From Patiria miniata (Eukaryota; Echinodermata; Asteroidea; Valvatida; Asterinidae), in the NCBI RefSeq assembly GCF_015706575.1, contig NW_024037055.1, forward strand, positions 15,104,262-15,168,261: a DNA stretch of 64,000 nucleotides, written 5' to 3'. Shown piece after piece: positions 19,001 through 26,899 of the stretch. Under the pieces are notes generated by a model, which ran no database searches, was not told the origin of the DNA, and saw nothing but the letters and a program-made list of their open reading frames with translations. Each line of letters opens with the position of its first letter. The stretch's first letter is position 1. The position numbers and the translations under genes were made by a program.

Positions 19001-20142
19001 CTTGGCTCAACCCTGATGAGTCCATGTCTCAAGTCAGTTGGTTTGATTCCGAGTCTGAGACATGGTTGATTCTGAGTCTTAAGTATTGAGTCACATGGTT
19101 TGAGTCTGTATGCTTATTCACTTTGTTTATTCTGAGTCCAAGCCCCGAGTCACTTGATTTGATTCCGAGTCCGTGTCACGAGTCACTTGGTTCAAGTCTG
19201 AGTCCCAATTCGCTGGTTTCAGATCTGAGTCAAATCACATGTCGAAGTCTGAGTTTGCTGTCAATGTGACTACATGGTGTATCTGTTTTACATTTAACAT
19301 TTTCATTTTTTTTTAAATTTCAGGTCTTCCATCGCTCGTCATTGATGTGATACTGGCAGTAGATTATACAGTGTATGACAATGAATACAGGTCAGTCCCT
19401 ACTTGGAATATTACACAAAGTAATTTTACAGCAGTCTTTATTTGACGATGGAATTTTGCTTTGCCGTGCCTTCTTTCATTGCAAGATCAAAGGAAAGGTC
19501 TCCGATTTCAGATAGTGGCTTAGCAATGAGGGCCTTTGCTGAGCTGCTCATTAAAATTCATTGATACAAATGTTTCTTCGCAGTTGCTTCTTGAAGCCCG
19601 GAGCTGCTTTCTTTTTCGGTCAGCTGCTTATCATAGGACTGGTCTTCCTTTTTAACGCCGTTATCTTCGTGCTGATCTCGCGCAAGTTCCTGTGCAGAGA
19701 CAAGACACTCCAGAGCACCGCCAACACGAGCAAGAAGAAGCAAGGCACGACCATGAAGCGCCTGCAGAACATTGCCGCCGTCTCGTTACTGCTTGGCATG
19801 ACTTGGGTCTTCGGTCTGCTGTCCATCTTCGAGGCTTCCAGCTTCGCCTTCCAGGTCATCTTTGCCGTCTGCAACTCCCTCCAGGGCCTGTTCATCTTCC
19901 TTCTGTTTGTCGTGCGCCAGGAGAAGATCCGCGCGTCTGTGATGGCCCGCCTGCGAGGACGAAACCGGGTCGATGCCAACGCGACCACCGCTTCCTCAGT
20001 CAGCAAGGTCATCAGCAACCCAGAAGAAGATAAAGAGCCAGGTTCAAATGAACTCACTGACGACAGCATACTCTCAGAAAAATACGAAAAGGATAACGGT
20101 GCTCCCAACAGCCCCGAAACAGCCGAGACTACATATCTTTAA
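935..20142 (+). CDS. gene A: adhesion G-protein-coupled receptor, 21 exons, complete
   Basis: Predicted cell-surface adhesion GPCR (family B2) of 1469 residues. Coding blocks: 935-1025, 3883-4158, 4983-5204, 7180-7320, 7816-7920, 8220-8474, 8937-9066, 9774-9987, 11072-11252, 11811-12104, 12486-12816, 12955-13075, 13258-13422, 14119-14262, 14701-15073, 15554-15747, 16314-16484, 16631-16743, 17552-17814, 19324-19390, 19584-20142. All junctions are GT-AG, phases match, and the sum is 4410 nt. Approximate domains: signal peptide 1-31, WSC 31-122, sushi 123-196, EGF-like 197-278, unknown beta-rich region 279-478, D-x-x-S-G modules 479-842, GAIN 843-1079, GPS 1080-1136, 7TM about 1140-1420, acidic Ser/Thr-rich tail to 1469. 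WSC and sushi suggest glycan or protein ligands. No lesion was found. It could not be matched to a named orthologue. The start at 935 is the first ATG in frame, just before a hydrophobic stretch. Confidence 0.92.
1026..3882 (+). other. gene A intron 1
   Basis: 2.86 kb intron. It holds a G run (about 1038-1050) next to a GC-rich hairpin motif (about 1094-1130) also found in the hAT-like element at 54257-55141, a G/C-run pair at 1282-1325, and a degenerate array of tccgaa-type units at about 1330-1640. The rest (1640-3880) is AT-rich with no recognisable exon. An end resembling a Tc1-type TIR (acagtgtgtttcaaaaaaaa) lies near 2930, but no partner end was found. Confidence 0.6.
1330..1640. repeat. 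degenerate short repeat with tccgaa/ttcgga units
   Basis: Repeated words such as ggtccgaa, tgtccgaa, agtccaaa, agtccgaa and ttcggac recur every 15-40 bp in intron 1 of gene A. The units are too degenerate to set a clean period. Probably a decayed minisatellite or the interior of a mobile element. Confidence 0.4.
3883..4158 (+). CDS. gene A exon 2: WSC domain
   Basis: A complete single-exon WSC (cysteine-rich carbohydrate-binding) domain of 92 residues, phase 1-1. Visible family marks: LGCYVDKSDDRALQG at the start, a WCIANC block, GLESGNECYCGDD, and a C-x-C...ETCGG-like end (NAGQTCGGLNLIQVY). Its partner in gene B (63099-63374) has exactly the same length, 276 nt. Confidence 0.95.
4159..4982 (+). 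other. gene A intron 2
   Basis: Contains a (TGAAT)n microsatellite at about 4371-4418 and a short C run near 4771. No exon-like sequence was seen. Confidence 0.6.
4371..4418. repeat. (TGAAT)n microsatellite
   Basis: About eight to nine copies of the pentamer tgaat with one interruption, within intron 2 of gene A. Confidence 0.9.
4983..5204 (+). CDS. gene A exon 3: sushi/CCP domain
   Basis: One complement-control-protein (sushi) module in a single 222 nt exon, phase 1-1. It shows the four-cysteine layout (C-SNPYKQPSHGSY..., Y-T-C-DSGYYF, V-T-C-V, W-DPSYANC) with the characteristic late Trp. Gene B has a 210 nt equivalent at 62113-62322. Confidence 0.95.
5205..7179 (+). other. gene A intron 3
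   Basis: About 2 kb. A long imperfect inverted repeat sits at about 6776-6994. A short GC-rich patch at about 5825-5900 contains ggccgctgccgcggcgctgc. Nothing else recognisable. Confidence 0.55.
6776..6994. mobile_element. foldback/MITE-like element
   Basis: Left arm near 6776-6803 (gaaagatttccatatctggc) is complementary to the right arm near 6967-6994, about 165 bp apart. Terminal inverted repeats with a non-coding interior suggest a non-autonomous DNA transposon. No clear target duplication was identified. Confidence 0.6.
7180..7320 (+). CDS. gene A exon 4: cysteine-rich EGF/laminin-like segment
   Basis: 47 residues, phase 1-1, beginning A-C-T-S-I-S-H-C and containing the C-x2-C pair of DQQCDQCDGDYG before a final NECRS. 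It resembles the front half of a laminin-type EGF or plexin-like cysteine module that continues into exon 5. Gene B exon 4 (61053-61193) is the same length and nearly the same protein. Confidence 0.9.
7321..7815 (+). other. gene A intron 4
   Basis: Carries the perfect 78 bp hairpin insertion at 7454-7531. The remainder has no recognisable feature. Confidence 0.6.
7445..7540. mobile_element. 78 bp perfect-hairpin insertion with 9 bp target duplication
   Basis: Arms 7454-7485 and 7500-7531 are perfect 32 bp reverse complements (starting tagccccactagtgtggcc) around a 14 bp loop. The element is flanked on both sides by the identical 9-mer ggacagtga (7445-7453 and 7532-7540). This is the signature of a tiny foldback transposon. 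A 9 bp duplication is typical of Mutator-type transposases, but the family assignment is inference. Confidence 0.85.
7816..7920 (+). CDS. gene A exon 5: EGF-like domain
   Basis: 35 residues with six cysteines in EGF spacing (C-SWRKDSNA-C-YPGS-C-TDAN-C-A-C-SSGFLGPD-C), phase 1-1, 105 nt. Gene B exon 5 (59826-59930) has identical length and spacing. Confidence 0.92.
8220..8474 (+). CDS. gene A exon 6: ectodomain, unknown beta-rich module (part 1)
   Basis: 85 residues, phase 1-1, rich in Ser/Thr/Val, with N-glycosylation sequons (NGS, NSS, NVS) and no cysteine. The acceptor at 8218-8219 is supported by gene B, where the homologous exon starts at the same codon after a better pyrimidine tract. 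Its family is not recognised; it probably forms a domain with exons 7 and 8. Confidence 0.85.
8475..8936 (+). other. gene A intron 6
   Basis: AT-rich; I see no repeat, RNA gene or exon-like sequence here. Confidence 0.5.
8937..9066 (+). CDS. gene A exon 7: ectodomain, unknown beta-rich module (part 2)
   Basis: About 43 residues with two cysteines (NCSTTTDGVYF... and VVCEH), entering in phase 1 and leaving in phase 2 at donor GTAAGT. Length and phase are identical in gene B (57113-57242, 130 nt). Confidence 0.88.
9067..9773 (+). other. gene A intron 7
   Basis: Contains a GC-rich patch at about 9240-9330 (ggctccggcggagggcc) that stands out from the AT-rich surroundings. Possibly a mobile-element remnant. 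No exon seen. Confidence 0.45.
9774..9987 (+). CDS. gene A exon 8: ectodomain, unknown beta-rich module (part 3)
   Basis: 214 nt, phase 2 to 0. Key stretches are YDVHSTNGGYLNLYDRDSNN, TFTFDFVDPHHCVDVGSGC and a final TSQ. The aromatic/aspartate pattern looks like a jelly-roll or beta-sandwich, but I cannot name the family. The donor after CAG is confirmed by gene B (56388-56601). Confidence 0.9.
10017..10155. mobile_element. MITE-like inverted repeat
   Basis: About 140 bp. The left end (cctctgtac...actaatgacgtcac) and the right end (gtgacgtcattagtacagag) are complementary, and the inner arms (ctttgtttac..., ...gtaaacaaag) continue the foldback around a short centre. Non-coding; a deletion derivative of a DNA transposon is likely. 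Confidence 0.75.
10216..10530 (+). mobile_element. tRNA-derived SINE
   Basis: A tRNA-like head with a Pol III B box match (ggttcgagccc) is followed by a tail sharing words with other SINEs in the window (cccttgag...ggcgctttac, aaatgggtacc). Located in intron 8 of gene A, sense orientation. Confidence 0.7.
10531..11071 (+). other. remainder of gene A intron 8
   Basis: AT-rich. A stretch at about 10790-11000 shares short words (gggagtaatagg, aatacaat) with introns 13 of gene A and 8-9 of gene B, suggesting a worn dispersed repeat. No exon seen. Confidence 0.4.
11072..11252 (+). CDS. gene A exon 9: first D-D-x-A-G beta-sandwich module
   Basis: 181 nt, phase 0 to 1. Starts ATMTITWRGWADDLAGIKEY, a W-x-x-W-x-D-D-x-A-G-I pattern like the edge strand of a fibronectin-III or HYR-type fold. 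Sequon NSS near the end. Same length in gene B (55562-55742). Confidence 0.9.
11253..11798 (+). other. gene A intron 9
   Basis: No recognisable feature except the duplicated acceptor at its 3' end. It is far shorter than the gene B equivalent, which gained a LINE and a hAT-like element. Confidence 0.5.
11799..12104 (+). CDS. gene A exon 10, with tandem acceptors at 11799 and 11811
   Basis: Core exon 11811-12104 (294 nt, phase 1-1, same length as gene B). It encodes YSIVLTTVDNAGN, RRFVFFDDDPDDVT and an acidic DLDSSGG motif before SVVLDWTNRF. The 12 bp block atccacaggtgt is directly repeated, creating two in-frame acceptors 12 bp apart. Use of the first would add four residues (G-V-S-T). The second matches gene B. 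Confidence 0.9.
12105..12485 (+). other. gene A intron 10
   Basis: No feature beyond homology to gene B intron 10 (for example the gcctactatgcc word at about 12247 and its complement near 53295), which shows that the A/B duplication included introns. Confidence 0.5.
12486..12816 (+). CDS. gene A exon 11: D-I-D-H-S-G-G module
   Basis: 331 nt, phase 1 to 2. It carries FRVFYDIDHSGGRTTVNVS, SDDNSDNWSNEATNTQATY, RFWVEARDIAGH and SSPPTIQDFKLI, a beta-sandwich-like repeat of the ectodomain stalk. This exon is intact here but one base shorter in gene B. Confidence 0.92.
12955..13075 (+). CDS. gene A exon 12: F-D-E-H-S-G module
   Basis: 121 nt, phase 2 to 0, encoding VECTTFDEHSGANTVKWRLF and VEHI. 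Another copy of the D-x-x-S-G pattern followed by a W-x-hydrophobic strand. The acceptor at 12954 is supported by gene B; an upstream AG at 12906 has no counterpart there. Confidence 0.88.
13258..13422 (+). CDS. gene A exon 13: cysteine-containing stalk module
   Basis: 165 nt, phase 0-0. DPEGCNPATCLCVPIGDCY contains four closely spaced cysteines, followed by FEYFITLTVTNHAG, a typical final beta strand of an Ig/FN3-like fold. Immediately precedes the GAIN exons. Confidence 0.92.
13423..14118 (+). other. gene A intron 13
   Basis: Holds the MITE at 13837-13966. Flanking sequence at 13967-14100 is a worn repeat also glimpsed in other introns. In gene B the intron at this position contains the whole extra GAIN-GPS cassette; nothing of it remains here. 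Confidence 0.6.
13837..13966. mobile_element. Tc1/mariner-like MITE with TA duplication
   Basis: 130 bp element beginning cactgcagaaactgtagtgt and ending in its near reverse complement. The inner arms cggtatctatataggac and gtcctatatagatacc also pair. Flanked by TA on both sides (13835-13836 and 13967-13968), the target duplication of Tc1/mariner transposases. No coding capacity. Confidence 0.8.
14119..14262 (+). CDS. gene A exon 14: GAIN subdomain A, first exon
   Basis: 144 nt, phase 0-0; helical, acidic (NTVDEAAEDLVSQSNDTSSI, FDQIADQLDDIVNSQDTS), matching the start of the helical subdomain of GAIN. It has two homologues in gene B (45624-45767, close; 51216-51368, diverged). Confidence 0.9.
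14263..14700 (+). other. gene A intron 14
   Basis: AT-rich, no feature recognised. Confidence 0.5.
14701..15073 (+). CDS. gene A exon 15: GAIN domain core
   Basis: 373 nt, phase 0 to 1. Encodes VTANVIIVVNNLLQVDTREF, SSSRVVRALERQIWNVL, NISAVTTSVAVVASHF and a final IKLPEEILKLFPT, matching the helical-to-beta part of GAIN. GC-rich compared with its introns. Confidence 0.92.
15074..15553 (+). other. gene A intron 15, with GAIN-intron repeat
   Basis: From about 15180 to 15480 it contains a module also present twice in gene B intron 15 (44030-44640) and once in intron 16' of the extra cassette (48885-49110). See the separate entries and finding. Confidence 0.6.
15220..15480. repeat. GAIN-intron repeat, copy in gene A
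   Basis: About 260 bp with a conserved short frame (GQCYCLGLPVTPMKGLSLAH, then CMKRLPVNSHFDSVGN). The 5' side ends in a fair acceptor-like tract (actctcacttgttag) and a GTAACG follows 29 bases later. Whether this is an alternative exon or just a dispersed repeat is unclear. Confidence 0.45.
15554..15747 (+). CDS. gene A exon 16: GAIN subdomain B
   Basis: 194 nt, phase 1 to 0: GSAVPISFVMYGNNNLFHS, then RIISASVPNVSISDLPYDSP and VVIAFHLKP, the beta-sandwich subdomain leading to the GPS. Both gene B homologues are also exactly 194 nt. Confidence 0.93.
15748..16313 (+). other. gene A intron 16
   Basis: AT-rich; no recognisable exon or repeat. In gene B the equivalent position is a much shorter intron. 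Confidence 0.5.
16314..16484 (+). CDS. gene A exon 17: GPS motif
   Basis: 171 nt, phase 0-0. TETCVFWDF, GDWSPEGC and CLCDHATNFAVLV give the four cysteines and two tryptophans of the GPCR proteolysis site. The predicted cleavage point is between Ala1129 and Thr1130 (H-A/T); the usual residue before the cut is Leu, so autoproteolysis may be altered. TNFAVLV would begin the tethered agonist. Confidence 0.95.
16631..16743 (+). CDS. gene A exon 18: linker and TM1
   Basis: 113 nt, phase 0 to 2. After NIHGKKFTSLALDIISKAGC comes the hydrophobic helix IVSIVALVITIVIY, transmembrane segment 1. Confidence 0.93.
16744..17551 (+). other. gene A intron 18
   Basis: Contains a SINE at 17071-17390. Otherwise featureless. 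Confidence 0.55.
17071..17390 (+). mobile_element. tRNA-derived SINE
   Basis: Head with B box match ggttcgagtcc; body words gtgcgtgtgcccttgggcaa and ggcactttgtcactcattgc are shared with copies at 40923 and 47866. The tail ends in gtaaagcgctttgat-like sequence typical of such elements. Confidence 0.75.
17552..17814 (+). CDS. gene A exon 19: TM2, TM3 and start of TM4
   Basis: 263 nt, phase 2 to 1. TM2 LISFSLSLLCLYLVFVAGIE, TM3 with conserved Cys (RVVCIVVAVLMHYFTLTSMA) and WMGVEAASMYLKLV at its cytoplasmic end, then FMIKASVVAWG entering TM4. Typical family B2 residues. Confidence 0.95.
17815..19323 (+). other. gene A intron 19, mostly minisatellite
   Basis: Almost entirely occupied by the 27 bp GAGTC-rich minisatellite (about 17835-19260). 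The final 60 bp returns to a normal pyrimidine-rich acceptor region. Confidence 0.75.
17835..19260. repeat. 27 bp minisatellite (GAGTC-rich)
   Basis: Tandem units of about 27 bp, best preserved at about 18290-18800 (unit agtctgagtcccaagtcact followed by tggttct). Because 27 is a multiple of three, long spurious frames open on both strands (for example a nine-residue SLSPKSLGS repeat). Flanks are increasingly degenerate. A worn relative sits in the same intron of gene B (about 41727-42170). Confidence 0.9.
19324..19390 (+). CDS. gene A exon 20: TM4 to ECL2
   Basis: 67 nt, phase 1 to 2: GLPSLVIDVILAVDYTVYDN completes TM4 and begins extracellular loop 2. Same 67 nt in gene B. Confidence 0.92.
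19584..20142 (+). CDS. gene A exon 21: TM5-TM7 and cytoplasmic tail
   Basis: 559 nt ending in TAA at 20140. It starts SCFLKPGAAFFF (conserved ECL2 Cys), then TM5 QLLIIGLVFLFNAVIFVLI, intracellular loop 3 rich in Lys/Arg, TM6 SLLLGMTWVFGLLSIF and TM7 VIFAVCNSLQGLFIFLLFVV. The tail is acidic and Ser/Thr-rich. Gene B's last exon is also exactly 559 nt. Confidence 0.96.
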
Positions 20143-21115
20143 TCCATTACATTTCCAAAGCTTTATGGTTTGAGGTTAATGATATTCAGAATTCAGTAGT
20201 AGTAGTGAAGCGGTACAGCATTTGACATGTTTTAAAGACTTTTTAAAATTAAAACAAAATTAAAACACAGAGGTCATTTTGTTCGGAGCAAAAGTGCTAG
20301 ATAAAAAGTTAACGCTGTTCCTTAAAGGGATACATGATTTGCTGTGTGTTTCTTTAAAGGTGCTTCATTTGCTCTTTGTGCATTTGTTTTCTTTTAGGAT
20401 GGCGCCACAATTCAAAGTAGTAGCATGAATATGCTATACACAGAGTGCTATAATGTTGGATGCTTCATTCAAATTTTTCCCATTATTAGGGGCCTTCAAG
20501 TTTATGTAGTCTGGTTTACATATTGAACCAACGTTAAAGAGCAGTGATCTTTTCCTCCAAATAATCCCAACTTTTCCATAAGTTAACGCAAGTCGTCTCC
20601 AGTTAGTTACATGTAATATCCTAGTCAAATCAAGAGTTTATAGCTCATCATTCCCCAGCGTAGTAAATAGAAGTTGTGACTTTTTGGTTCGATTTTCGAA
20701 TCACGTTTCAGAAACGTCAGTACATATAGATCATCAACATGCAGTGTGTAGATTTGGCTTGTACTGACCTGTACATGCAGTTTGCGAAGCACATCTGTCT
20801 AGAATTTTGTTGGTGCTTTTATAGTGTCACAACTTGGCCAAACAATTTTGCATTGGGATTAATGTGTTTACTGCAAGTTTTCTTAGGTGAAAAGTGTTAT
20901 TCTCTGTATGATAAGTTTTTCATTCTGGTGCTGACTTCCCCAAATAATTAGCATTCTTACACAGACTTCATGTATTATAGAAATGCTCATGATCGTTTAT
21001 TTTGTATTTTATTTCCGCAAACCTTCCGTTGTGAAACCTTTCTTCCAAACTACTGAACCATTATCTTCCTTCCGTCAATCGACCAACCTGCCAAACCTCA
21101 GAACTTCAGATCATT

Positions 21116-21288
21116 AAGCCCGGTTCGTACTCGGCGCGAAAGCGAACGCGAATTGGCGTCATGGCAAGTATTCGCGCTGCAAATTCGTAAAGTTGAACGC
21201 ATTTCAACTCGGGCGAATTTGGCAGCGAACGTTTCTTGACGTCAAATTCGCTTCGCATTTGCATTCGCGCCGAGCACGAACCGGGCTT
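21116..21288. mobile_element. palindromic MITE, copy 1
   Basis: 173 bp with long imperfect terminal inverted repeats (aagcccggttcgtactcggc at the left and its complement at the right) and an interior of alternating gcgaa/ttcgc words. Non-coding. CpG content is far above the surroundings. Confidence 0.8.
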
Positions 21289-21383
21289 TAGACATTCTTT
21301 TGAGAAATCTTTATTCCATAAACTTGCAGCAGCCATCAGTGTATTCAACGTTACTACAACTCTGTCCACCGGGTTTCTGCATG

Positions 21384-21567
21384 AAGCCCGGTTCATACTC
21401 TGCGCGAAAGCGAAAGCGAACGCGAATTTGTGACGTCGTGGCAAGTATTCGCGCTGCGAATTCTTAAAAGTTGAACATATTTCAACTCGGGTGAATTTCG
21501 CAACGAATTTTTTTATGACGTCAAATTCGCTTCGCATTCGCTTTCGCATGAAGTATGAACCGGGCTT
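21384..21567. mobile_element. palindromic MITE, copy 2
   Basis: Second copy of the aagcccggttc element, 184 bp, same orientation, separated from copy 1 by 95 bp of unrelated DNA. Interior words such as gtggcaagtattcgcgctgc are shared. A worn relative is at about 43536-43690. Confidence 0.8.
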
Positions 21568-24500
21568 AACTCTGCATAATTAATTCCCGTCACCAATTTG
21601 ACTTGCATTAATCCAGTCACAATCAATCAAGGAAGGATGATTGTGCGATTTTACTTTATACTTATCAATGCCGCTGTAGGTTAAGCTGGTTACGCACACA
21701 TTAGGGAATGTCCGATTATCTTAAAACTTGGTGGGTAGTTAGATTATGTAAATAGTATGAAAAACGATGACGTTATCAATTAGTTTGTTGTTATTTTGTC
21801 TTTACTTTAAAAAGTGTTTGTGTTTCAAATATAGATTTTCTTTTTTGCAGTGTTTTGTATCATTTAGAAAATATATAAATTGATAGACGTTTCAAAATTA
21901 TCTTCTTTCATTTATCAGTAAACAACTTCGCGGAAAAGTCAGTCGTATTGTCCACTGTGGACAATCGACGATTCTAGCTTTACATTAAAATTTTACTGGA
22001 GTTAGATTAAAGTTTTTGACTTTTTCCTCGGTCTTTATATAAGCAGCGTATGTGTTAAGACTATATTAAACCGTATACGCGTTTGGATCATATTTTGAGC
22101 TTTTTCTGACTTTGGTTTGTGGTATAGTATTACAGGTGGTGCATTTATAATTAGTATTTCTTTTCGTTATTTTGTCTTTTACCCTGCTTCGTATATTGCA
22201 CAATGTTGAAATGAAACCGAAGCGTATTTTAAATCATCTCTCTAGCAACTTTCATTTCATTTTTTGGCCAAAAGTGAAAAAAAATGCAAGGGATAGCCTT
22301 ACATTTTTAGTCGATTTTACCTTAGATTTCCGACGGAATTTTCTCTTTAATAGCACATCTGTCCAGCAATCGATTTGGAATACGTTCTATGGACTTTAAG
22401 GCAAATTTCTAGCAACTTTCAAGCAATCTAATTTTTTGGCCAAAATTGAAAAAAATGCAAGGGGTTAGCCTTACATTTTTAGTCAAAATTGGCCAAAAAT
22501 TGACTTTTCTTCAAACAAGCCAGAAATTCAACTAGAAGCAAGAGGAACATCAATCAATACTCTAACATGCACAATTTTGAAGAGTTGGGCAAAAAACATC
22601 CATTTTTGGAGAAAAATAAGTCAATTTTTTGAGTGATTTTACCTTAACTTTTCGACGGAATTTCCTCTTTAATAGCACATCTGTCCAGCAATCGATTTGG
22701 AATGCGTTCTAGGGCCCTTAAGGCATCTTTCTAGCAACTTTCAAGCAATTTCATTTGTTGGCCAAAATTGACAAAAATGCCTTACATTTTTAGTCAAAAT
22801 TGGCCAAAAATTTACTTTTCTTCAAACTTGCCAGAAATTCAACTGGAAGCAAGAGGAACATCAATCAATACTCTTCCATGCACAATTTTGAAGATTTGGG
22901 CAAAAATCATCCATTTTTGAAGAAAAAGAAGTTAATTTCTGGAGCGATTTTACCTTAAATTTTCGACGGAATTTCCTCTTTAAAAGCACATCTGTCCAGC
23001 AATCGATTTAGAATGCGTTCTAGGGCCTTCAAGGCATCTTTCTAGCAACTTTCAAGCAATTTCATTTTTTGGCCAAAATTGACAAAAATGCAAGGGGTTA
23101 GCCTTACATTTTTAGTCAAAATTGGCCAAAAATTGACTTTTCTTCAAACAAGCCAGAAATTGATCTGGGAGCAAGAGGAACATCAATCAATACTCTAACA
23201 TGCTCAATTTTGAAGATTTGGGCAAAAAACATCCATTTTTGGAGAAAAAGAGGTTAATATTTTGAGCGATTTTACCTTAAATTTTCGACGGAATTTCCTC
23301 TTTAATAGCACATCTGTCCAGCAATCGATTTGGAATGCGTTCTAGGGCCCTTAAGGCACATTTCTAGTACTTTTCAAGCAATTTCATTTTTTTGCCAAAA
23401 TTGAAAAAAATGCAAGGGGTTAGCCTTACATTTTTAGTCAAAATTGGCCAAAAATTGACTTTTCTTCAAACAAGCCAGCAATTCAACTGGAAGCAAGAGG
23501 AACACCAAACAGTACTCTTCCATGCACAATTTTGAAGATTTGGGCAAAAATCATCCATTTTTGAAGAAAAAGAAGTTAATTTCTGAAGCGATTTTACCTT
23601 AAAGTTTCGACGGAATTTCCTCTTTGAAAGCACATCTGTCCAGCAATCGATTTACAATGCGTTCTAAGGCCCTCAAGGCATCTTTCTAGCAACTTTCAAG
23701 CAATTTCATTTTTTGGCCAAAATTGACAAAAATGCAAGGGGTTAGCCTTACATTTTTAGTCAAAATTGGCCAAAAATTGACTTTTCTTCAAACAAGCCAG
23801 CAATTCAACTGGAAGCAAGAGGAACACCAAACAGTACTCTTCCATGCACAATTTTGAATATTTGGGCAAAAATCATCCATTTTTGAAGAAAAAGAAGTTA
23901 ATTTCTGAAGCGATTTTACCTTAAATTTTCAACTGAATTTCCTGTTTAAAAGCACATCTGTCCAGCAATCGATTTAGAATGCGTTCTAGGGCCCTCAAGG
24001 CATCTTTCTAGCAACTTTCAAGCAATTTCATTTTTTGGCCAAAATTGAAAAACATGCAAGGGGTTAGCCTTACATTTTTAGTCAAAATTGGCCAAAAATT
24101 GACTTTTCTTCAAACAAGCCAGAAATTGATCTGGGAGCAAGAGGAACATCAATCAATACTCTAACATGCTCAATTTTGAAGATTTGGGCAAAAAACATCC
24201 ATTTTTGGAGAAAAAGAGGTTAATATTTTGAGCGATTTTACCTTAAATTTTCGACGGAATTTCCTCTTTAATAGCACATCTGTCCAGCAATCGATTTGGA
24301 ATGCGTTCTAGGGCCCTTAAGGCACATTTCTAGTACTTTTCAAGCAATTTCATTTTTTTGCCAAAATTGAAAAAAATGCAAGGGGTTAGCCTTACATTTT
24401 TAGTCAAAATTGGCCAAAAATTGACTTTTCTTCAAACAAGCCAGCAATTCAACTGGAAGCAAGAGGAACACCAAACAGTACTCTTCCATGCACAATTTTG

Positions 24501-26899
24501 AAGATTTGGGCAAAAATCATCCATTTTTGAAGAAAAAGAAGTTAATTTCTGAAGCGATTTTACCTTAAATTTTCGACGGAATTTCCTCTTTGAAAGCACA
24601 TCTGTCCAGCAATCGATTTAGAATGCGTTCTAGGGCCCTCAAGGCATCTTTCTAGCAACTTTCAAGCAATTTCATTTTTTGGCCAAAATTGACAAAAATG
24701 CAAGGGGTTAGCCTTACATTTTTAGTCAAAATTGGCCAAAAATTGACTTTTCTTCAAACAAGCCAGCAATTCAACTGGAAGCAAGAGGAACACCAAACAG
24801 TACTCTTCCATGCACAATTTTGAAGATTTGGGCAAAAATCATCCATTTTTGAAGAAAAAAAAGTTAATTTCTGGAGCGATTTTACCTTAAATTTTCGACG
24901 GAATTTCCTCTTTAAAAGCACATCTGTCCAGCAATCGATTTAGAATGCGTTCTAGGGCCCTCAAGGCATCTTTCTAGCAACTTTCAAGCAATTTCATTTT
25001 TTGGCCAAAATTGACAAAAATGCAAGGGGTTAGCCTTACATTTTTAGTCAAAATTGGCCAAAAAATGACTTTTCTCCAAACAAGCCAGAAATTCAACTGC
25101 AAGCAAGAGGAACATCAATCAGTACTCTTCCATGCACAATTTTGAATATTTGGGCAAAAATCATCCATTTTTGAAGAAAAAGAAGTTAATTTCTGAAGCG
25201 ATTTTACCTTAAACTTTCAACTGAATTTCCTCTTTAAAAGCACATCTGTCCAGCAATCGATTGGGAATGCGTTCTAGGGCCCTCAAGGCATCTTTCTAGC
25301 AACTTTCAAGCAATTTCATTTTTTGGCCAAAATTGAAAAACATGCAAGGGGTTAGCCTTACATTTTTAGTCAAAATTGGCCAAAAATTGACTTTTCTTCA
25401 AACAAGCCAGAAATTGATCTGGGAGCAAGAGGAACATCAATCAATACTCTAACATGCTCAATTTTGAAGATTTGGGCAAAAAACATCCATTTTTGGAGAA
25501 AAAGAGGTTAATATTTTGAGCGATTTTACCTTAAATTTTCGACGGAATTTCCTCTTTAATAGCACATCTGTCCAGCAATCGATTTGGAATGCGTTCTAGG
25601 GCCCTTAAGGCACATTTCTAGTACTTTTCAAGCAATTTCATTTTTTTGCCAAAATTGAAAAAAATGCAAGGGGTTAGCCTTACATTTTTAGTCAAAATTG
25701 GCCAAAAATTGACTTTTCTTCAAACAAGCCAGCAATTCAACTGGAAGCAAGAGGAACACCAAACAGTACTCTTCCATGCACAATTTTGAAGATTTGGGCA
25801 AAAATCATCCATTTTTGAAGAAAAAAAGTTAATTTCTGGAGCGATTTTACCTTAAATTTTCGACGGAATTTCCTCTTTAAAAGCACATCTGTCCAGCAAT
25901 CGATTTAGAATGCGTTCTAGGGCCCTCAAGGCATCTTTCTAGCAACTTTCAAGCAATTTCATTTTTTGGCCAAAATTGACAAAAATGCAAGGGGTTAGCC
26001 TTACATTTTTAGTCAAAATTGGCCAAAAAATGACTTTTCTCCAAACAAGCCAGAAATTGATCTGGGAGCAAGAGGAACATCAATCAATACTCTGACATGC
26101 ACAATTTTGAAGATTTGGGCAAAAAACATCCATTTTTGGAGAAAAAGAGGTTAATATTTTGAGCGATTTTACCTTAAATTTTCGACGGAATTTCCTCTTT
26201 AATAGCACATCTGTCCAGCAATCGATTTGGAATGCGTTCTAGGGCCCTCAAGGCATCTTTCTAGCAACTTTTAAGCAATTTCATTTTTTGGCCAAAATTG
26301 ACAAAAATGCAAGGGGTTAGCCTTACATTTTTAGTCAAAATTGGCCAAAAATTGACTTTTCTTCAAACAAGCCAGCAATTCAACTGCAAGCAAGAGGAAC
26401 ATCAATCAGTACTCTTCCATGCACAATTTTGAATATTTGGGCAAAAATCATCCATTTTTGGAGAAAAAGAAGTTAATTTCTGGAGCGATTTTACCTTAAA
26501 TTTTCGACGGAATTTCCTCTTTAAAATCACATCTGTCCAGCAATCGATTGAGAATGCGTTCTAGGGCCCTCAAGGCATCTTTCTAGCAACTTTCAAGCAA
26601 TTTCATTTTTTGGCCAAAATTGACAAAATGCAAGGGGTTAGCCTTACATTTTTAGTCAAAATTGGCCAAAAATTGACTTTTATTCAAACAAGCCAGCAAT
26701 TCAACTGCAAGCAAGAGGAACACCAAACAGTACTCTTCCATGCACAATTTTGAATATTTGGGCAAAAATCATCCATTTTTGGAGAAAAAGAAGTTAATTT
26801 CTGGAGCGATTTTACCTTAAATTTTCGACGGAATTTCCTCTTTAAAAGCACATCTGTCCAGCAATCGATTTAGAATGCGTTCTAGGGCCCTCAAGGCAT

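Larger units (their letters stand above)
20143..22228 (+). other. 3' flank of gene A
   Basis: Presumed 3' UTR followed by spacer. No clear AATAAA was located close to the stop; an ATTAAA-like AT-rich stretch occurs near 20245. Two palindromic MITE copies lie at 21116-21288 and 21384-21567. No other gene-like frame. Confidence 0.5.
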
